Below are positions 11,212-12,919 of a stretch of DNA of 12,919 nt, piece by piece; positions within the stretch are counted from its first letter, which is position 1; the number at the start of each line of letters is the position of its first letter. This stretch comes from DATEMK01 sp035275625. GTDB taxonomy: Bacteria; Bacteroidota; Bacteroidia; AKYH767-A; OLB10. A model generated the notes under the pieces. The model did no database searches and was not told the DNA's origin. It saw only the letters and a list, made by a program, of their open reading frames with translations. The translations under genes and the position numbers were made by a program. Location: positions 1-12,919 of the forward strand of contig DATEMK010000033.1 of NCBI GenBank assembly GCA_035275625.1, read 5' to 3'.

Positions 11212-12840
11212 TTAAAAATCGTAATACCTGTTGGTCAGGTTGGTCCTGATTCCAAAGTACACAAAAGTGGTTTGATGGTTTCCGTAATTATTTTTAGCTG
11301 TACGGCTGGTGGCGCCACATTCAATTACAAGATTGGTTTTCGGATTCACAAGATAACCAATTTTAAAATCTATGTAAAGCTGTTTGGTTTTCAGACCCTG
11401 CCCAACCCTGTTTCCATATTCATTTGGATGGGTGTTGTAACTTGCAAAAATATTCTGACCGTAGTTAATGTTAGCGTCTGAGGAATCTTTAAGGTCATAT
11501 CCTACAACGGCATACATAACTTCTGCCGCAGTAAAAAAATTCTTGTATTTATAATTTAATTTTGAAACAGATTCATAAAAATTGGCACCGAGCGGATGAG
11601 TAATGGATTCATTATAATGACCATAAGCCGTAAGTGAGCTCCGGTGCTGGTAAGTATAAGGCCGCACAAAATTAAATTCCGTAAGCAAGTGAAGATTTTT
11701 TATTGCAAAAACATTGTATGACTTGAGCCCAAACTGAACAGCCTGTTTGTTTGCCCACCATCCTCTTCCTGAGCGCACCTCGCTTATTTTAAATTCGTCC
11801 AGCATAAATTGAATATAAAGTAAATTGCTGTTGTTTATTTTATATTTTATATTAAAGCCTATCATTGCATTATCTGCAGAACCAAGAGAAAATTCAACAG
11901 GGCGGAAAAAAATAAATGGATTGATGTAATTAATATCAAAACTTTTTGCACGCACTGAATCTGATTTCCAGATAATGGCTTCAAGAATTCCGACACTTGC
12001 CCTTTTACCAATATTTAAATCAAGGAAGTGAAATGAACCATACTTTTTTCTAAAGCTGAAATCCTCAGGCGGATAACCTGGGGGCGGAGGAATTAATAAA
12101 TCCTGGAATACACAATATAAATTGGTGTATTGGACTTTCCAGATGGTAGTTGTAATTTTTAAAAAAGGATAATTGAAAGCATTATCAGAAAGCAAAAGTG
12201 AACGGTAACCATCGCCAATAAAAACCTTATCATGCCCGAATTGTACATTAAAATATTTTTTGAGTGAATACGAAATAGTTCCTGAAGCAATATTATAATC
12301 AAAGCTGCCATAAAGTTTTTTAATCCTCGCTCCTCCAGGAACTACTTTCGTGGTACGAATGGAAGAATCAATATAATCAGGAAATCTTGACTGGGATTCA
12401 TAAAAATCGGTGGAAAATGAAAACCGTTCTCCTATGTTTCCGCTTATTTTGGCTCCTCTTGTATTGACATAAGTAAACTTGTCAATCCTATTGTTGCTGT
12501 AACTTCCTTTTTGTTCAAACAGCGGGTCAAGGTAAAAATTATAATCCTCTCCTTTTACATGGAAAAGATGTTCCTTTCTTAATTTTCTTCCAACCAATGT
12601 GCTGTTAAACTTATTGTCTTTTACATGGGCAGAATCCAGCGAATCCAACGGAGCATTTTTTGAAACTTCTGTACTGATGAATGGCCGCATGGCTGTGTGC
12701 ATATCCGATTTCAGATTGTATATCCAGGGTTCATAACGAAGATTGTATTCCCGGTTGAGAGGCAGGTAATATTGCTGGGAAAATCCGCAATGTATATGTA
12801 TTATTGTAAATAAAATAATAAGGGAAATGCTGTTTTTCAT
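11212..12840 (-). CDS. Wzi/RemB-like outer-membrane beta-barrel protein
   Basis: This 542-residue protein has a signal peptide (about 1-22, ending GFSQ) and a long run of alternating aromatic and polar strands typical of an outer-membrane beta barrel, ending in Phe (NRYYDF), as barrel proteins often do. Segments such as FGHDKVFIGDGYRSLLLSD (about 201-219), INPFIFFRPVEFSLGS, LLYIQFMLDEF, SGRGWWANKQAVQFGLK, FVRPYTYQHR and THPLGANF are what I associate with the capsule-assembly Wzi family and the related Flavobacterium gliding/surface protein RemB. Wzi anchors capsular polysaccharide at the surface; RemB is needed for polysaccharide-related surface behaviour. Which role applies here cannot be told from sequence. 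Its neighbour is a glycan-initiating transferase, which fits a surface-polysaccharide theme without proving a shared pathway. Family membership rests on remembered motifs, so moderate confidence; that it is an exported barrel is well supported. Confidence 0.75.
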   Translation of the reverse strand: MKNSISLIILFTIIHIHCGFSQQYYLPLNREYNLRYEPWIYNLKSDMHTAMRPFISTEVSKNAPLDSLDSAHVKDNKFNSTLVGRKLRKEHLFHVKGEDYNFYLDPLFEQKGSYSNNRIDKFTYVNTRGAKISGNIGERFSFSTDFYESQSRFPDYIDSSIRTTKVVPGGARIKKLYGSFDYNIASGTISYSLKKYFNVQFGHDKVFIGDGYRSLLLSDNAFNYPFLKITTTIWKVQYTNLYCVFQDLLIPPPPGYPPEDFSFRKKYGSFHFLDLNIGKRASVGILEAIIWKSDSVRAKSFDINYINPFIFFRPVEFSLGSADNAMIGFNIKYKINNSNLLYIQFMLDEFKISEVRSGRGWWANKQAVQFGLKSYNVFAIKNLHLLTEFNFVRPYTYQHRSSLTAYGHYNESITHPLGANFYESVSKLNYKYKNFFTAAEVMYAVVGYDLKDSSDANINYGQNIFASYNTHPNEYGNRVGQGLKTKQLYIDFKIGYLVNPKTNLVIECGATSRTAKNNYGNHQTTFVYFGIRTNLTNRYYDF

Positions 12841-12872
12841 TGTATGAGCAATGGATTTTACATGAATAGTTT

Positions 12873-12880
12873 CAAATGTA
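12873..12880 (-). promoter_or_regulatory. Candidate -7 promoter element of the Wzi/RemB-like gene
   Basis: On the minus strand TACATTTG is an exact TAnnTTTG element within ATTTACATTTG, the same 11-mer as in the wecA-like promoter. A clear -33 TTTG is not present, only a TTG at a shorter distance (12887-12885). The leader would be about 25-30 bases. Confidence 0.5.
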
Positions 12881-12919
12881 AATACAATAAAACTTTACCG
12901 CATAACACTTAAAAATAGT

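Overview
This window looks like a chromosomal segment of a Bacteroidota bacterium, probably an environmental, moderately AT-rich lineage. Four observations support this. IspG is of the long, insertion-containing type. Several genes are preceded by the Bacteroidota housekeeping promoter (TTTG, about 19 nt, then TAnnTTTG), and two of those copies have the exact 19-nt spacing. Two lipoproteins are predicted, one with a K-K-K-D-D tail after the lipid cysteine. The outer-membrane protein at 11212-12840 resembles the Wzi/RemB proteins of this phylum.

Layout. Positions 1-636 hold the 3' part of a very AT-rich membrane protein gene that enters from the left edge. Positions 637-1161 contain no convincing gene: there is a degenerate 21-bp minisatellite (about 829-1038) and a G/C-skewed hexamer array (about 1072-1160). 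Positions 1162-3303 (minus) encode IspG, the [4Fe-4S] enzyme of the MEP isoprenoid pathway. A small Ala-rich lipoprotein (3433-3654) and an Ig-like lipoprotein (3752-4477) follow on the minus strand. The second is divergent from a Mn/Fe superoxide dismutase (4608-5210, plus). Next on the plus strand come a geranylgeranyl-reductase-family flavoprotein (5290-6447) and a muconic-semialdehyde-type aldehyde dehydrogenase (6478-7920). The right half is all on the minus strand: an MltD-like lytic transglycosylase with LysM domains (7947-9605), a WecA/TagO-type sugar-1-phosphate transferase (9884-10954), and a Wzi/RemB-like outer-membrane protein (11212-12840).

Functionally these are separate transcription units rather than one operon. 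They cover isoprenoid synthesis and possible isoprenoid or lipid reduction (IspG, flavoprotein), oxidative stress (SOD), cell-wall turnover (MltD), and surface polysaccharide or envelope work (WecA-like, Wzi/RemB-like). Candidate promoters can be placed in front of most of them.

The most unusual aspect is repeat colonisation. The ispG reading frame carries four separate repeat-like insertions: a 42-bp array of six heptamers, a heptamer array interrupted by palindromes, a 24-bp tandem repeat, and a cluster of inverted repeats. All are in frame and all lie in or beside the phylum-specific insertion domain. Related heptamers reappear between the SOD and flavoprotein genes and run up to the TTG start of the latter. 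I saw no CRISPR, transposase, tRNA, rRNA or recognisable defence system.
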